64,000 bases of DNA, from the NCBI RefSeq assembly GCF_012935715.1, contig NZ_CP052860.1:2728001-2792000 (forward strand). Direction: 5' to 3'. This DNA comes from Pseudomonas sp. ADAK13. GTDB lineage: Bacteria > Pseudomonadota > Gammaproteobacteria > Pseudomonadales > Pseudomonadaceae. Shown here piece after piece: positions 1 to 8,387 of the stretch. Every line of letters starts with the position of its first letter. Position 1 is the stretch's first letter. A program made the position numbers and the translations under genes. Under the pieces are notes generated by a model. It did not search any database. It worked only from the letters and a program-made list of their open reading frames with translations, and had not been told where the DNA came from.

Positions 1-249
1 GTCGACCACATCCTGCACCAGCTTTTGCGCACGCTCTTCCAGCACATAGGCGCTTTCCAGCGGCGTGAGATTGCGCCCTTCGTGCTTGAACAGCGGGCAG
101 CGCAGGGCGTTTTCCAGGGAGTGGATCGCCCGGTGCACGCTGACGTTGCTGGTCTGCAATTCAGCCGCCGCCCGCGCCAGGTTGCCGGTGCGCATGAACG
201 CCAGGAAGATTTCCAGCTTCTTGAGGGTGAATTCTTCGTCGATCAGCAT
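1..249 (-). CDS. LysR-family transcriptional regulator (N-terminal part, cut by window edge)
   Basis: Only the first 83 codons are in the window; the gene runs off the left edge. The visible part is a LysR winged helix-turn-helix: LKKLEIFLAFMRTGNLARAA, then TSNVSVHRAIHSLE as recognition helix, then LFKHEGRNLTPLE. This sequence resembles MdcR-type regulators of malonate utilisation, but the effector domain that would settle the target is missing. It lies 37 bp downstream of the two chromate-transporter genes in the same direction and may be co-transcribed with them. The ATG at 249 is the natural start because the HTH begins within ten residues of it. The LysR family is certain; the MdcR likeness is from memory and tentative. 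Confidence 0.85.
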   Translation of the reverse strand, partial: MLIDEEFTLKKLEIFLAFMRTGNLARAAAELQTSNVSVHRAIHSLENALRCPLFKHEGRNLTPLESAYVLEERAQKLVQDVVD

Positions 250-286
250 GGCCGTGACTCTTGTTCGAATGCCGTCGATTGTGCCC

Positions 287-829
287 CTAAAACCAGTTCA
301 CTCCCAGCCATGCACTGCACAAGCCCAAAACCACGCCGAGGATGATCAGCCAGATCGCATTGAGCCGCGTGTAATACACCACGCCGGCGCTGGCCAGGGT
401 CAGCACCAGGCTGGTGGCGTTGTTTTCCAGGCTGTTCATCAGGATGTAGCTGGCGGCCAGGATCAGCCCGATGGAGATCGGCAACAGGCTGCCTTTGACT
501 CGCTGTACCCACGGGGTGTTGGTGTGTTTTTCCAGCCAGCCGGCGCCGAAATAGGTCAGTACCGAGCAGGGCACCAGTTTGGCGGTCAGCGCCACCAGTG
601 CGCCTGGCAACCCGGCGGCTTGCTGGCCGATAAACACCAGGAACATGCCATTGGGCCCCGGCAAGGCCTGGGACAGGGCGAAGAAGGCGACGAACTGGGC
701 GTCGGTGATCCAGTTCATGTCGGTGACGGTGTAGCGATGGATATCGCTCAGGGCCACGGTGTTGCCGCCAATCGCCATCAGCGACCACAGCGCGCATTGG
801 ATCATCAGGTGAAACAGCACGCTTTGCAT
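287..829 (-). CDS. Chromate transporter, short-chain CHR-domain subunit (second of pair)
   Basis: A 180-residue hydrophobic protein with one CHR (chromate ion transporter) domain. The family motif is seen around residues 42-62 (AQFVAFFALSQALPGPNGMF), followed by several membrane segments. Short-chain CHR proteins work as heteromeric pairs, and the partner is directly upstream. The start ATG overlaps the stop of that gene (TGATG at 829-831), so translation is probably coupled. Family knowledge says chromate efflux, but many CHR proteins have untested substrates. A longer reading frame begins further upstream, but it would run deep into the partner gene and is not preferred. Confidence 0.86.
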   Translation of the reverse strand: MQSVLFHLMIQCALWSLMAIGGNTVALSDIHRYTVTDMNWITDAQFVAFFALSQALPGPNGMFLVFIGQQAAGLPGALVALTAKLVPCSVLTYFGAGWLEKHTNTPWVQRVKGSLLPISIGLILAASYILMNSLENNATSLVLTLASAGVVYYTRLNAIWLIILGVVLGLCSAWLGVNWF

Positions 830-1395
830 CAGCCGGCCACCTTCTGTTTGCCCATGAAGCTCAAGGCCAACGAACTGGGAATGCAGATCAGCAAGACCAT
901 CCACAACGGCAGCACCAGCACCGCCATCAACACAAACGTCAGGACAAACGCGCTGTAGTTGGCCAGGGTCCGCGGCATTGCCTTGAGCAGGCGCAGGGTG
1001 GTGCCGAGCATCAGCCCGGTGGCGATCGGCATCACTGCGCCGAAGATCTGCTGCACCACGTCATGGCTCCACCATTTGGCATAGGCGAAGCCCGCCAGCA
1101 CGGTGATCAGCGAGGGGAACAGATACAACCCGACCACGGTCACAACCGCACCCGGCAAGCCGTGCAGGCGCCGGCCGTAGATGATGCCGACGTTGGCAAT
1201 GTTCGGCCCGGGGAAGAATTGGCCGGTGGTCAGCAGCTCGTTGAAACCTTGCTCACTGACCCACTGCCGGCGGTCGACCATCATCTGCCGCGCCCAGGGC
1301 ATTACGCCGCCGAAGCCAAACAGGCCGACCATGGCGAAGTTGTAAAACAACTGCCACAGACTGGGATGAGGCTGGGCAGGTTCGAGGTCAGGCAT
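829..1395 (-). CDS. Chromate transporter, short-chain CHR-domain subunit (first of pair)
   Basis: A 188-residue membrane protein with a CHR domain. The N-terminal motif FGFGGVMPWARQMMV and the repeat motif GQFFPGPNIANVGIIYG (about residues 65-81) mark the family. It is the promoter-proximal gene of a two-subunit transporter; its stop overlaps the start of the second subunit. I chose the ATG at 1395 (MPDLEP) over one at 1452 because family proteins begin shortly before the first membrane segment. No strong Shine-Dalgarno supports either choice, so the start is uncertain. Substrate is presumed to be chromate or a related oxyanion. Confidence 0.85.
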   Translation of the reverse strand: MPDLEPAQPHPSLWQLFYNFAMVGLFGFGGVMPWARQMMVDRRQWVSEQGFNELLTTGQFFPGPNIANVGIIYGRRLHGLPGAVVTVVGLYLFPSLITVLAGFAYAKWWSHDVVQQIFGAVMPIATGLMLGTTLRLLKAMPRTLANYSAFVLTFVLMAVLVLPLWMVLLICIPSSLALSFMGKQKVAG

Positions 1396-1558
1396 GGGGA
1401 TTACCGATGGGTTCGGGAGCGAGGTGCTTTTATGTGGGATGAAGCGAATCATCTATCGGCGTGTGCATTTGGGCAAATGAAGAAAGGTTGTTACCTGATA
1501 TTGGCCGGGTGACGTCAGAATGGACTAGGTGATAACGGTTATTCGAGGTGAGTGACAC

Positions 1559-2176
1559 ATGTATCACGGGGAACGATTCAACGCCTGGAGCCACTTGCTC
1601 GGGGCGGTTGCGGCTTTTGTGGGCGCGGTATGGATGTTGGTGGTGGCCGGTATGGACGGCAGCCCCTGGAAGATTGTCAGCGTGGCGATCTACGGTTTCA
1701 CGTTGTTGGTGCTGTACAGCGCGTCGACCGTGTACCACAGCGTGCGCGGGCGCAAGAAAGCGATCATGCAGAAGGTGGATCACTTTTCGATCTACCTGCT
1801 GATTGCCGGCAGCTACACACCGTTTTGCCTGGTGACGCTGCGCGGGCCGTGGGGCTGGACGCTGTTCGGGATTGTGTGGGGGCTGGCGGTGATCGGCATC
1901 CTGCAAGAGATCAAGCCGCGCTCCGAGGCGCGAATCCTGTCGATTGTGATCTACGCCGTGATGGGCTGGATCGTGCTGGTGGCGGTCAAGCCGCTGATCG
2001 CGGCGCTGGGGCCCACGGGGTTTGCCTGGCTGGCCTCGGGCGGGGTGCTGTACACCGTGGGTATTATTTTCTTTGCCCTCGAGGACCGCCTGCGGCACTC
2101 CCACGGCATCTGGCATTTGTTCGTGATCGGCGGCAGCCTGCTGCATTTTGTGGCGATCATGGGGTATGTGTTATAG
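1559..2176 (+). CDS. Hemolysin III / PAQR-type seven-helix membrane protein (YqfA/TrhA family)
   Basis: A 205-residue integral membrane protein with about seven hydrophobic segments. Family signatures include NAWSHLLGA near the N terminus, YSASTVYHS (about residues 53-61), KVDHFSIYLLIAGSYTP (about 71-87) and HGIWHLFVIGGS near the C terminus. The conserved His, Asp and Ser residues form the metal-binding set of the PAQR superfamily. Bacterial members (TrhA/YqfA) have been linked to membrane homeostasis; 'hemolysin' is a historical name. The gene is single and its end overlaps by 6 bp the convergent end of the LysR gene at 2171, so there is no room for a separate terminator between them. Confidence 0.88.
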   Translation: MYHGERFNAWSHLLGAVAAFVGAVWMLVVAGMDGSPWKIVSVAIYGFTLLVLYSASTVYHSVRGRKKAIMQKVDHFSIYLLIAGSYTPFCLVTLRGPWGWTLFGIVWGLAVIGILQEIKPRSEARILSIVIYAVMGWIVLVAVKPLIAALGPTGFAWLASGGVLYTVGIIFFALEDRLRHSHGIWHLFVIGGSLLHFVAIMGYVL

Positions 2177-3073
2177 CCGGTCCAATTGCTCCTGGGCGCG
2201 GCTGCCGAAGATCTCCAGCAGGCTCGTCAGCATATGTGGCGGCGGTTCGTCGGTGCGGGTCAGGGCGTACAGCGTGATGGGCAGCGGCGGTGCCAGCGGG
2301 CGAATGCAGGTGGTCGCCGGTGATGCGCCGAGGGCGGTGAACGGGTCGATGACAGCCAGCCCGGCGCCCGACTCGACCATGGCCCTGGCCAGTGAATAGG
2401 TCTGCACCGCGATGCTGACCCGGGGCGGCGGATCCACCGCCTCCAGGTAGCTGTCCAGCTTGGCCGACAACGGGTCGGCGCTGGACAAGCCAATCAACGG
2501 CGCGCCCGCCAGCGCCATCAGCGGCAGCGGTTTGCCCAATTCGTTTTCCTTCCAGTAACCCAGCGGCGCCAGCGCCACCAAGACGCCGTGGGCCAACGCC
2601 TGGGCGCTCAGCCCCGGGTGATCGGGCGGCTGCAGGGTCAATGCCACATCGACTTCGCGCATCAACAGGTTTTGCACCAGCTCGCGGCTGTGGGCGCTGG
2701 ACAGCTCGCAGGCGATGTCCGGGTAGCGATGGGTCCATTCGCGGATGGCCGGCGGCAGCAATGACAAGGCCAGCGCTGGTGTCGCGCCGATACGCAGGCT
2801 TTGGCCCGGCTCACGGCGCAGGTTCTGTGCCAGGCGCCGCACGCCTTGCAGGCTCTCGGTCACTTTGTCGACCTCCCGCTCCAGCGCCAACGCTTCCGGC
2901 GTCGGTTGCAGCTTGCCGCGGATGCGCAGGAACAGCGGGAAGCCCAGCTGCAACTCGGCGTGTTGCAGCACCTTGCTCACCGCCGGCTGCGAGACGTGCA
3001 GCAACTGGGCGGCGGCGCTGATGGAGCCGGTCTGGCGGATGGCCTGGAAGATTTCGATATGACGCAAGCGCAT
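2171..3073 (-). CDS. LysR-family regulator, divergent from the D-amino-acid oxidation genes
   Basis: A 300-residue LysR regulator. The N-terminal helix-turn-helix is RLRHIEIFQAIRQTGSISAA followed by LLHVSQPAVSKVLQHAE; a LysR substrate-binding domain follows from about residue 90. It is divergently transcribed from the DadA-like gene at 3182 with about 108 bp between, the usual LysR arrangement, so it most likely controls that operon in response to an amino acid. I take the start as MRLRHIE (3073); an ATG at 3118 would add 15 residues before the HTH and is less typical. The effector is not known from sequence. Confidence 0.85.
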   Translation of the reverse strand: MRLRHIEIFQAIRQTGSISAAAQLLHVSQPAVSKVLQHAELQLGFPLFLRIRGKLQPTPEALALEREVDKVTESLQGVRRLAQNLRREPGQSLRIGATPALALSLLPPAIREWTHRYPDIACELSSAHSRELVQNLLMREVDVALTLQPPDHPGLSAQALAHGVLVALAPLGYWKENELGKPLPLMALAGAPLIGLSSADPLSAKLDSYLEAVDPPPRVSIAVQTYSLARAMVESGAGLAVIDPFTALGASPATTCIRPLAPPLPITLYALTRTDEPPPHMLTSLLEIFGSRAQEQLDRL

Positions 3074-3181
3074 GGGCAGTCCATAACCTTTGTTTATGGG
3101 TGACCCATCTTTATTCATTGTCCCGCCGCTGTCACCTGCCCCTAACCTTCAACCCGGACAACACAGGGTTAAGGAACGGAC

Positions 3182-4423
3182 ATGGCTCAGCAGGTTTGCA
3201 TCATCGGCGGTGGGGTTATCGGCCTGGCGAGTGCCTATGCGCTGGTGCGTGCCGGTATGCAAGTGACGGTGGTCGAGGCCCGGGAAACCCTGGGCAGCGA
3301 GACCAGTTTCGCCAACGGCGGGCAGTTGTCCTATCGCTATGTCGCGCCCCTTGCAGATAAAGGCGTGCCGCTGCAAGCCATCGGCTGGATGCTGCGCGGT
3401 GACTCGCCGCTGAAGCTGCGCCCGCGCATGGACCCGGCCCAGTGGCGCTGGATGGCTTCATTCCTGGGCGCCTGCCGTGGCTCGGTGAACCAGCGCAATG
3501 CGGCCCATCTGCTGCGCCTGGCGTCCCTGAGCCAGAACACCCTGCAACGCTGGCGTGAAGAAGACCAACTGGGCGACTTCCACTGGCGGCGCAACGGCAA
3601 GCTGGTGACCTTTCGCACCCTCGACAGCTATGAGCGCGCACTGAATAAAGTCACCGACCCGTTGCAACAGCAAGTGCTCTCGGCGGCGGACTGCGAGCGG
3701 CTGGAACCGACCCTGGACGGCGGCCGTTTCTTTGGCGGCATCTACACGCCCAACGAAGAGGTGGGCGACTGTCATGCCTTCTGCCAGCAACTGGCGGCGC
3801 GCCTCGAAGCGTCGGGGCGCTGCACATTTCTGCTGGGACGCAAGGTGACGAGAATCCATCATCACGCAGGCCGTGTGCATTCGATTGAAATGGGCGACGA
3901 GGCGCTGTCTGTCGAGCACCTGGTATTGGCCGCCGGACACCGCAGCCCCGAGCTGGCCTTGCCCGGCATGTCATTGCCGCTCTATCCCCTCAAGGGCTAC
4001 AGCCTGAGCGTGCCGATTGGCGCGCAGCATCAGGCGCCGAATATCAGCATCACCGACTACGACCGCAAGATCGTCTACGCGCGCATCGGTGAACAACTGC
4101 GGGTGGCGGCGATGGTGGATATCGTCGGCTTCGACACCCGGCTTGAACCCAAGCGCCTGGCGCTGATTAAACGCCAGGCCCTTGAGACTTTCCCGCTGGC
4201 CGGTGACTACCCGCATGCGGTCGAATGGGCCGGCATGCGCCCGGCCACACCTACCGGCGTGCCGCTGATTGGTGCCAGCGCCTGCAGCAACCTGTGGCTG
4301 AACCTTGGCCACGGTGCCCTCGGGTTTACCCTGGCCTGCGGCAGCGGGCAGGTGCTGGCCGAGCTGATCGGCCAGCACACGACTTCCATTGATATGCAGG
4401 GCTTCGCGCCCCGTGCCGCTTGA
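3182..4423 (+). CDS. FAD-dependent D-amino-acid dehydrogenase (DadA family)
   Basis: A 413-residue flavoprotein of the DAO/DadA family. The FAD-binding Rossmann motif IIGGGVIGLASAYALVRAG is at residues 7-25, followed by VTVVEA, and the C-terminal region ends with the family's WAGMRPATPTGVPLIGAS and LNLGHGALGFTLACGSG motifs. It should oxidise an amino acid (probably a D-form) to the imino acid, passing electrons to the respiratory chain. RidA follows after 10 bp and a periplasmic amino-acid binding protein after that, a coherent uptake-and-oxidation operon. The divergent LysR gene is the likely regulator. This may be a paralogue of catabolic dadA, since the usual dadX/lrp neighbours are absent. 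Confidence 0.88.
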   Translation: MAQQVCIIGGGVIGLASAYALVRAGMQVTVVEARETLGSETSFANGGQLSYRYVAPLADKGVPLQAIGWMLRGDSPLKLRPRMDPAQWRWMASFLGACRGSVNQRNAAHLLRLASLSQNTLQRWREEDQLGDFHWRRNGKLVTFRTLDSYERALNKVTDPLQQQVLSAADCERLEPTLDGGRFFGGIYTPNEEVGDCHAFCQQLAARLEASGRCTFLLGRKVTRIHHHAGRVHSIEMGDEALSVEHLVLAAGHRSPELALPGMSLPLYPLKGYSLSVPIGAQHQAPNISITDYDRKIVYARIGEQLRVAAMVDIVGFDTRLEPKRLALIKRQALETFPLAGDYPHAVEWAGMRPATPTGVPLIGASACSNLWLNLGHGALGFTLACGSGQVLAELIGQHTTSIDMQGFAPRAA

Positions 4424-4433
4424 GGATATTCCG

Positions 4434-4787
4434 ATGACCATCACCCGAATCAACAGCAACAATCGCCTGTCTGGCGCCGTGGTGTTTCAGGATCTGGTGT
4501 TCCTGTCCGGACAGGTGCCGGGGGAGGGCCGGGATGTGACGACACAGACCCAGGAGGTGCTGGCCAAGATTGACGCGTTGTTGGCCGAGGCCGGCAGCGA
4601 CAAGGATCATCTGCTGAACGCAACGATCTACCTCAACAACATCGAGCAGGGTTTTGCGCCGATGAATGAAGTCTGGTCCGCCTGGTTGTCACCGGGGCAG
4701 GCACCGACGCGTACCACATTGCAGGCACAACTGGCCCGGCCCGAAGTGTTGGTCGAGATCAGCGTCATCGCTGCCCGCCGTCCATAA
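4434..4787 (+). CDS. RidA family enamine/imine deaminase
   Basis: A 117-residue RidA/YjgF/YER057c protein. Family features are LSGQVPGEGRDVTTQTQEVLAKID in the first half, then ATIYLNNIEQ and the substrate-binding Arg in APTRTTLQAQL near the C terminus. RidA proteins hydrolyse reactive enamine/imine intermediates to ketoacids and ammonia. Its position 10 bp after the DadA-like gene fits: it would clear the imino acid formed by that enzyme. A Shine-Dalgarno (TGAGGA), overlapping the upstream stop codon, selects the ATG at 4434. An upstream in-frame start at 4389 would lie inside dadA and is rejected. Confidence 0.92.
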   Translation: MTITRINSNNRLSGAVVFQDLVFLSGQVPGEGRDVTTQTQEVLAKIDALLAEAGSDKDHLLNATIYLNNIEQGFAPMNEVWSAWLSPGQAPTRTTLQAQLARPEVLVEISVIAARRP

Positions 4788-4811
4788 CTAAAACAAAAAC
4801 GGAGAATACCA

Positions 4812-5747
4812 ATGCAAAAACTGTGGCGAGGGGGCTTGTCCCCCGTTGGGCTGCGCAGCAGCCCCATACTCTTCCTGGCCCTGATATTGAGCGCTCAGGC
4901 CCAGGCAACCGAGGCCCCCCTGGAAGGCACGCTGAGCAAGATCGCCTCCACCAAAAGTATCACCCTCGGCTACCGCGATGCCTCGGTGCCGTTCTCCTAC
5001 GTCGGTGACCACAGCGGCAAGCCCATGGGTTATTCGGTGGAGTTGGCGAACAAGATCGTCGAACACATCCAGCAGAAAACCGGGGTGCCGAAGCTCAACG
5101 TGAAGTACAACCTGGTGACCTCCCAGACCCGGATTGCCCTGGTGCAGAACGGCACCGTGGATCTGGAATGCGGTTCCACCGGCGTGACCGCCGAGCGGCA
5201 GAAGCAGGTGGCGTTTTCCTACGGGTTTATCTACGTGAAGGGCCAATTGCTGACCGCCAACGACAGCGGTATCAAGAGCTTCGCCGACCTTAAGGGCAAG
5301 AACGTGGTGACCACCGCCGGCACCACCAACGAGCGTTTCCTCAAGAGCTACAACGTTGATCACAAACTGAACATGTCAGTGATCAGCGCCAAGGATCATG
5401 GCGAAGCGTTCCAGATGCTGCAATCCGGCCGGGCGGCGGCGTTTTACATGGACGACGCGTTGCTCTACGGCGAGCGCGCCAAGGCCAGGGACCCGCACAA
5501 GTGGGTGGTCGTCGGGGAAGAACAGTCGCGGGAAATCTACAGCTGCATGGTGCGCAAGGACGACCCGCAGTTTCTCGCGGTGGTCAACGAAACCCTGGCC
5601 GGGCTGTATAGCTCGGGGGAGATCAACGGGATTTACCAGCGCTGGTTTGAACAACCGATCCCGCCCAAGGGCTTGAACCTGGAATTCCCGATGACCAGTG
5701 AGTTGAAGGCGATTATTGCCAAGCCGGTGAGCGACCCGGTGGAGTAA
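4812..5747 (+). CDS. Polar amino-acid ABC transporter, periplasmic binding protein (GltI/AatJ-like)
   Basis: A 311-residue family-3 solute-binding protein. After the signal peptide, ITLGYRDASVPFSYV starts the mature lobe, with DLECGSTGVTAERQKQVAFS and SFADLKGKNVVTTAGTTNERF as binding-protein signatures. It resembles the glutamate/aspartate group. It is the third gene of the dadA-like/ridA operon, 24 bp after ridA, with a good Shine-Dalgarno (GGAG) before ATG 4812. No permease or ATPase lies nearby, so it must use a transporter encoded elsewhere. Odd: the n-region of its signal peptide (codons 4-18) is translated from a 46-nt repeat found again at 42676; see findings. Confidence 0.9.
   Translation: MQKLWRGGLSPVGLRSSPILFLALILSAQAQATEAPLEGTLSKIASTKSITLGYRDASVPFSYVGDHSGKPMGYSVELANKIVEHIQQKTGVPKLNVKYNLVTSQTRIALVQNGTVDLECGSTGVTAERQKQVAFSYGFIYVKGQLLTANDSGIKSFADLKGKNVVTTAGTTNERFLKSYNVDHKLNMSVISAKDHGEAFQMLQSGRAAAFYMDDALLYGERAKARDPHKWVVVGEEQSREIYSCMVRKDDPQFLAVVNETLAGLYSSGEINGIYQRWFEQPIPPKGLNLEFPMTSELKAIIAKPVSDPVE
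4821..4866 (+). repeat. 46-nt repeat element inside the binding-protein signal-peptide codons
   Basis: This stretch begins CTGTGGCGAGGGGGCTTGTC and ends CAGCAGCCCCA. It matches 42676-42721 with about four differences over 46 nt, where the same sequence is the left part of an intergenic inverted-repeat element. Here it is in frame and encodes about residues 4-18 of the protein starting at 4812. Confidence 0.8.
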
Positions 5748-5777
5748 ACCGATCTGGGTTGGTCACCCGACTAAAAG

Positions 5778-5865
5778 TGTGGGAGCTGGCTTGCCTGCGA
5801 TAGCGGTGTATCAGCAACAGATGTAGGGCTGACCCACCGCTATCGCAGGCAAGCCAGCTCCCACA
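5778..5865. repeat. Paired inverted REP element (GTGGGAGC type)
   Basis: Two arms of about 31 nt face each other: TGTGGGAGCTGGCTTGCCTG... at 5778-5808 and its near-exact complement at 5835-5865, separated by about 26 nt. The layout is that of a Pseudomonas REP pair (REPIN). It sits between the convergent ends of the binding-protein gene and rsmE. Confidence 0.9.
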
Positions 5866-5889
5866 TTTGATTGGGTTTGCAAGGCTGGG

Positions 5890-6609
5890 TTAGAAGTCGC
5901 CCCACAATTGCTGGGCCACCGACAGTGCCACGACTGGCGCTGTTTCGGTACGCAGTACCCGTGGGCCCAGGCGTGCCGAATGGAAACCTGCACCCTGGGC
6001 CGTCTCGACTTCGCCATCGGTCAAGCCGCCCTCCGGCCCGATCAGGAAGGCCAGGCTCCCAGGCTTGGCATGGCTCACCAGCGGCTCGGCCACCGGGTGC
6101 AGCACCAGCTTCAAATCTGCCTCGACTTGCTTCAACCAATCCGCCAGCAACAGCGGTGGGTGAATCACTGGCACTCGCGAGCGGCCGCACTGCTCGCACG
6201 CGCTGATCGCCACCTGGCGCCAGTGTTGCAAGCGCTTGTCGGCGCGCTCGTCCTTGAGGCGCACTTCGCAGCGGTCGCTGAAGATCGGGGTGATTTCATT
6301 CACCCCAAGCTCGGTGGCTTTCTGGATCGCCCAGTCCATCCGCTCGCCACGGGACAGGCCCTGGCCGAGGTGGATCTGCAACGGCGACTCAATCTGCCCG
6401 GCGAAGGTTTCGGTGACCTGCACCACCACACGTTTTTTACCGACTTCCAGCAAGCTGGCGCGAAACTCCTGGCCGGAGCCGTCGAACAGTTGTACGGCGT
6501 CGCCTTCGCTCATGCGCAATACGCGGCTGATGTAGTGCGCCTGGGCTTCCGGCAACTCGTGGTCGCCAAGGCTCAGGGGGGCGTCGACAAAAAAGCGGGA
6601 CAGTCTCAT
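5890..6609 (-). CDS. rsmE: 16S rRNA (uracil-1498-N3)-methyltransferase RsmE
   Basis: A 239-residue protein of the RsmE SPOUT methyltransferase family. The N-terminal PUA-like part starts MRLSRFFVDAPL; the C-terminal SAM-binding knot includes LGQGLSRGERMDWAIQKATELGV, SDRCEVRLKDERADKRLQHW, and FLIGPEGGLTDGEVETA. The enzyme methylates U1498 of 16S rRNA in the 30S subunit. The start at 6609 matches the family N terminus; longer in-frame extensions pass through a solo REP repeat. It lies downstream of bioA on the same strand, a common pairing in Pseudomonas. Confidence 0.95.
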   Translation of the reverse strand: MRLSRFFVDAPLSLGDHELPEAQAHYISRVLRMSEGDAVQLFDGSGQEFRASLLEVGKKRVVVQVTETFAGQIESPLQIHLGQGLSRGERMDWAIQKATELGVNEITPIFSDRCEVRLKDERADKRLQHWRQVAISACEQCGRSRVPVIHPPLLLADWLKQVEADLKLVLHPVAEPLVSHAKPGSLAFLIGPEGGLTDGEVETAQGAGFHSARLGPRVLRTETAPVVALSVAQQLWGDF

Positions 6610-6636
6610 TTCTGTTCTCGGAAGAAATACAAAACC

Positions 6637-6666
6637 TGTGGGAGCCGAGCTTGCTCGCGATGACGC
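6637..6666. repeat. Solo REP arm
   Basis: TGTGGGAGCCGAGCTTGCTC at 6637 and following bases form a single REP hairpin (GAGC..GCTC) in the gap between bioA and rsmE, about 28 bp before the rsmE start. Confidence 0.75.
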
Positions 6667-6700
6667 AAGCCTTGGCACCCGGTTAATCAAGTGAACTCAA

Positions 6701-8107
6701 TCAACCCGGATCACGAAACCCCGGGTGGAAATCCTTGGGCACCGCCACGCTGACCTTGCTGTTGGTGGCGATGTCGATCCCTTCGCTGGCCACGTCCGCC
6801 AGGAAGTCGATCTGCTCCGGAGTAATCACGTACGGCGGCAGGAAGTACACCACGCTGCCCAACGGCCGCAGCAACGCGCCGCGCTCCAGGGCATGTTCAA
6901 ACACCTTCAGGCCACGGCGTTCCTGCCATGGGTAGGCGGTCTTGGTGGCCTTGTCCTGCACCATCTCGATGGCCAGCACCATACCGGTCTGGCGCACCTC
7001 AGAGACGTGAGGATGGTCCACCAGGTGCGCGGTGGCGGTCGCCATGCGCTGGGCCAGGGCCTTGTTGTTTTCGATGACGTTGTCTTCTTCGAAGATATCC
7101 AGGGTCGCCAGGGCCGCCGCACACGCCAGCGGGTTGCCGGTGTAGCTGTGGGAGTGCAGGAAGGCGCGCAGGGTCGGGTAGTCGTCGTAGAAGGCGTCGT
7201 ACACGTCGTCGGTGGTGACCACGGCGGCGAGCGGCAGGTAGCCGCCGGTCAGGGCCTTGGACAGGCACAGGAAGTCCGGGCGGATGCCGGCCTGCTCACA
7301 GGCGAACATCGTGCCGGTGCGGCCAAAGCCGACGGCGATTTCGTCGTGGATCAGGTGCACGCCATAGCGGTCACAGGCCTCGCGCAGCAGCTTGAGGTAC
7401 ACCGGGTGGTACATGCGCATGCCGCCGGCGCCCTGGATCAGCGGCTCGACGATCACGGCAGCGACGGTGTCGTGGTTTTCGGCGAGGGTCTGCTCCATGG
7501 CCTGGAACATATTGCGTGAATGTTCTTCCCAGCTCATGCCTTCGGGGCGCAGGTAGCAATCCGGGCTCGGCACCTTGATGGTGTCCAGCAGCAGCGCCTT
7601 GTAGGTTTCAGTGAACAACGGCACATCGCCCACCGACATCGCGGCGATGGTTTCGCCGTGGTAGCTGTTGGTCAGGGTGACAAAGCGCTTCTTGTTCGGC
7701 AGGCCGCGGTTGAGCCAATAGTGAAAGCTCATCTTCAGCGCGACTTCGATGCACGACGAACCGTTGTCGGCGTAGAAGCAGCGGGTGAGGCCCTCGGGGG
7801 TCATCTTCACCAGGCGCTCCGACAGCTCGATCACCGGCTGGTGGCTGAAGCCGGCGAGGATCACGTGCTCCAGCTGATCGACCTGATCCTTGATGCGCTG
7901 GTTGATGCGCGGGTTGGCGTGGCCAAACACGTTGACCCACCAGGAGCTGACGGCGTCGAGGTAGCGTTTGCCTTCGAAGTCTTCCAGCCAGATGCCTTCA
8001 CCGCGCTTGATCGGGATCAGCGGCAGTTGCTGGTGGTCTTTCATCTGGGTGCAGGGATGCCACAGCACCGCAAGGTCGCGTTGCATCCACTGATTATTCA
8101 AACCCAT
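6701..8107 (-). CDS. bioA: Adenosylmethionine-8-amino-7-oxononanoate aminotransferase BioA
   Basis: A 468-residue class III aminotransferase. It transfers an amino group from SAM to 8-amino-7-oxononanoate to make 7,8-diaminopelargonate in biotin synthesis. Visible features: WHPCTQMKDH near residue 17, DAVSSWWVNVFGHANP (51-66), NSYHGET (147-153), and the PLP site HDEIAVGFGRTG (254-265) with the Schiff-base lysine at about K284 in LSKALTGGYLPLA. The start is the ATG at 8107, seven bases after a GAGGAG ribosome-binding site. Another ATG two codons upstream is too close to it. The other biotin genes are not in the window, as is usual in pseudomonads. Confidence 0.95.
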   Translation of the reverse strand: MGLNNQWMQRDLAVLWHPCTQMKDHQQLPLIPIKRGEGIWLEDFEGKRYLDAVSSWWVNVFGHANPRINQRIKDQVDQLEHVILAGFSHQPVIELSERLVKMTPEGLTRCFYADNGSSCIEVALKMSFHYWLNRGLPNKKRFVTLTNSYHGETIAAMSVGDVPLFTETYKALLLDTIKVPSPDCYLRPEGMSWEEHSRNMFQAMEQTLAENHDTVAAVIVEPLIQGAGGMRMYHPVYLKLLREACDRYGVHLIHDEIAVGFGRTGTMFACEQAGIRPDFLCLSKALTGGYLPLAAVVTTDDVYDAFYDDYPTLRAFLHSHSYTGNPLACAAALATLDIFEEDNVIENNKALAQRMATATAHLVDHPHVSEVRQTGMVLAIEMVQDKATKTAYPWQERRGLKVFEHALERGALLRPLGSVVYFLPPYVITPEQIDFLADVASEGIDIATNSKVSVAVPKDFHPGFRDPG

Positions 8108-8387
8108 GTTCATTCTCCTCGAAGCGGCTCGCGGCAGGCGCGGGCGAAACAATCGCGCAAGCCTATGCAATGCCGGCCTGTGTCACAACCCATTGCGGGT
8201 TTGAAGCGTAAATTGATGGTAAACACAGGACAGTCCGTCACGTTTCTTCTGGATAGTCCTTAATCTCTTGTTAACTTACTCTGCATACGCTCTTGATCGT
8301 ATTTCTCGATATTTCAAAGCGAAATTTTCCGCTTTAATTCGATAGGTAAATCGATAGTCTTGGCACAGCTCTTACGGGATTTGGGAC

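Noticed and set aside
8361..8376. Sigma-54-like sequence (TGGCAC-N5-TTAC) before the cytochrome b561 gene
   Set aside because: The -12 part has a mismatch (TTAC for TTGC) and the start site would fall on the start codon, leaving no ribosome-binding site.
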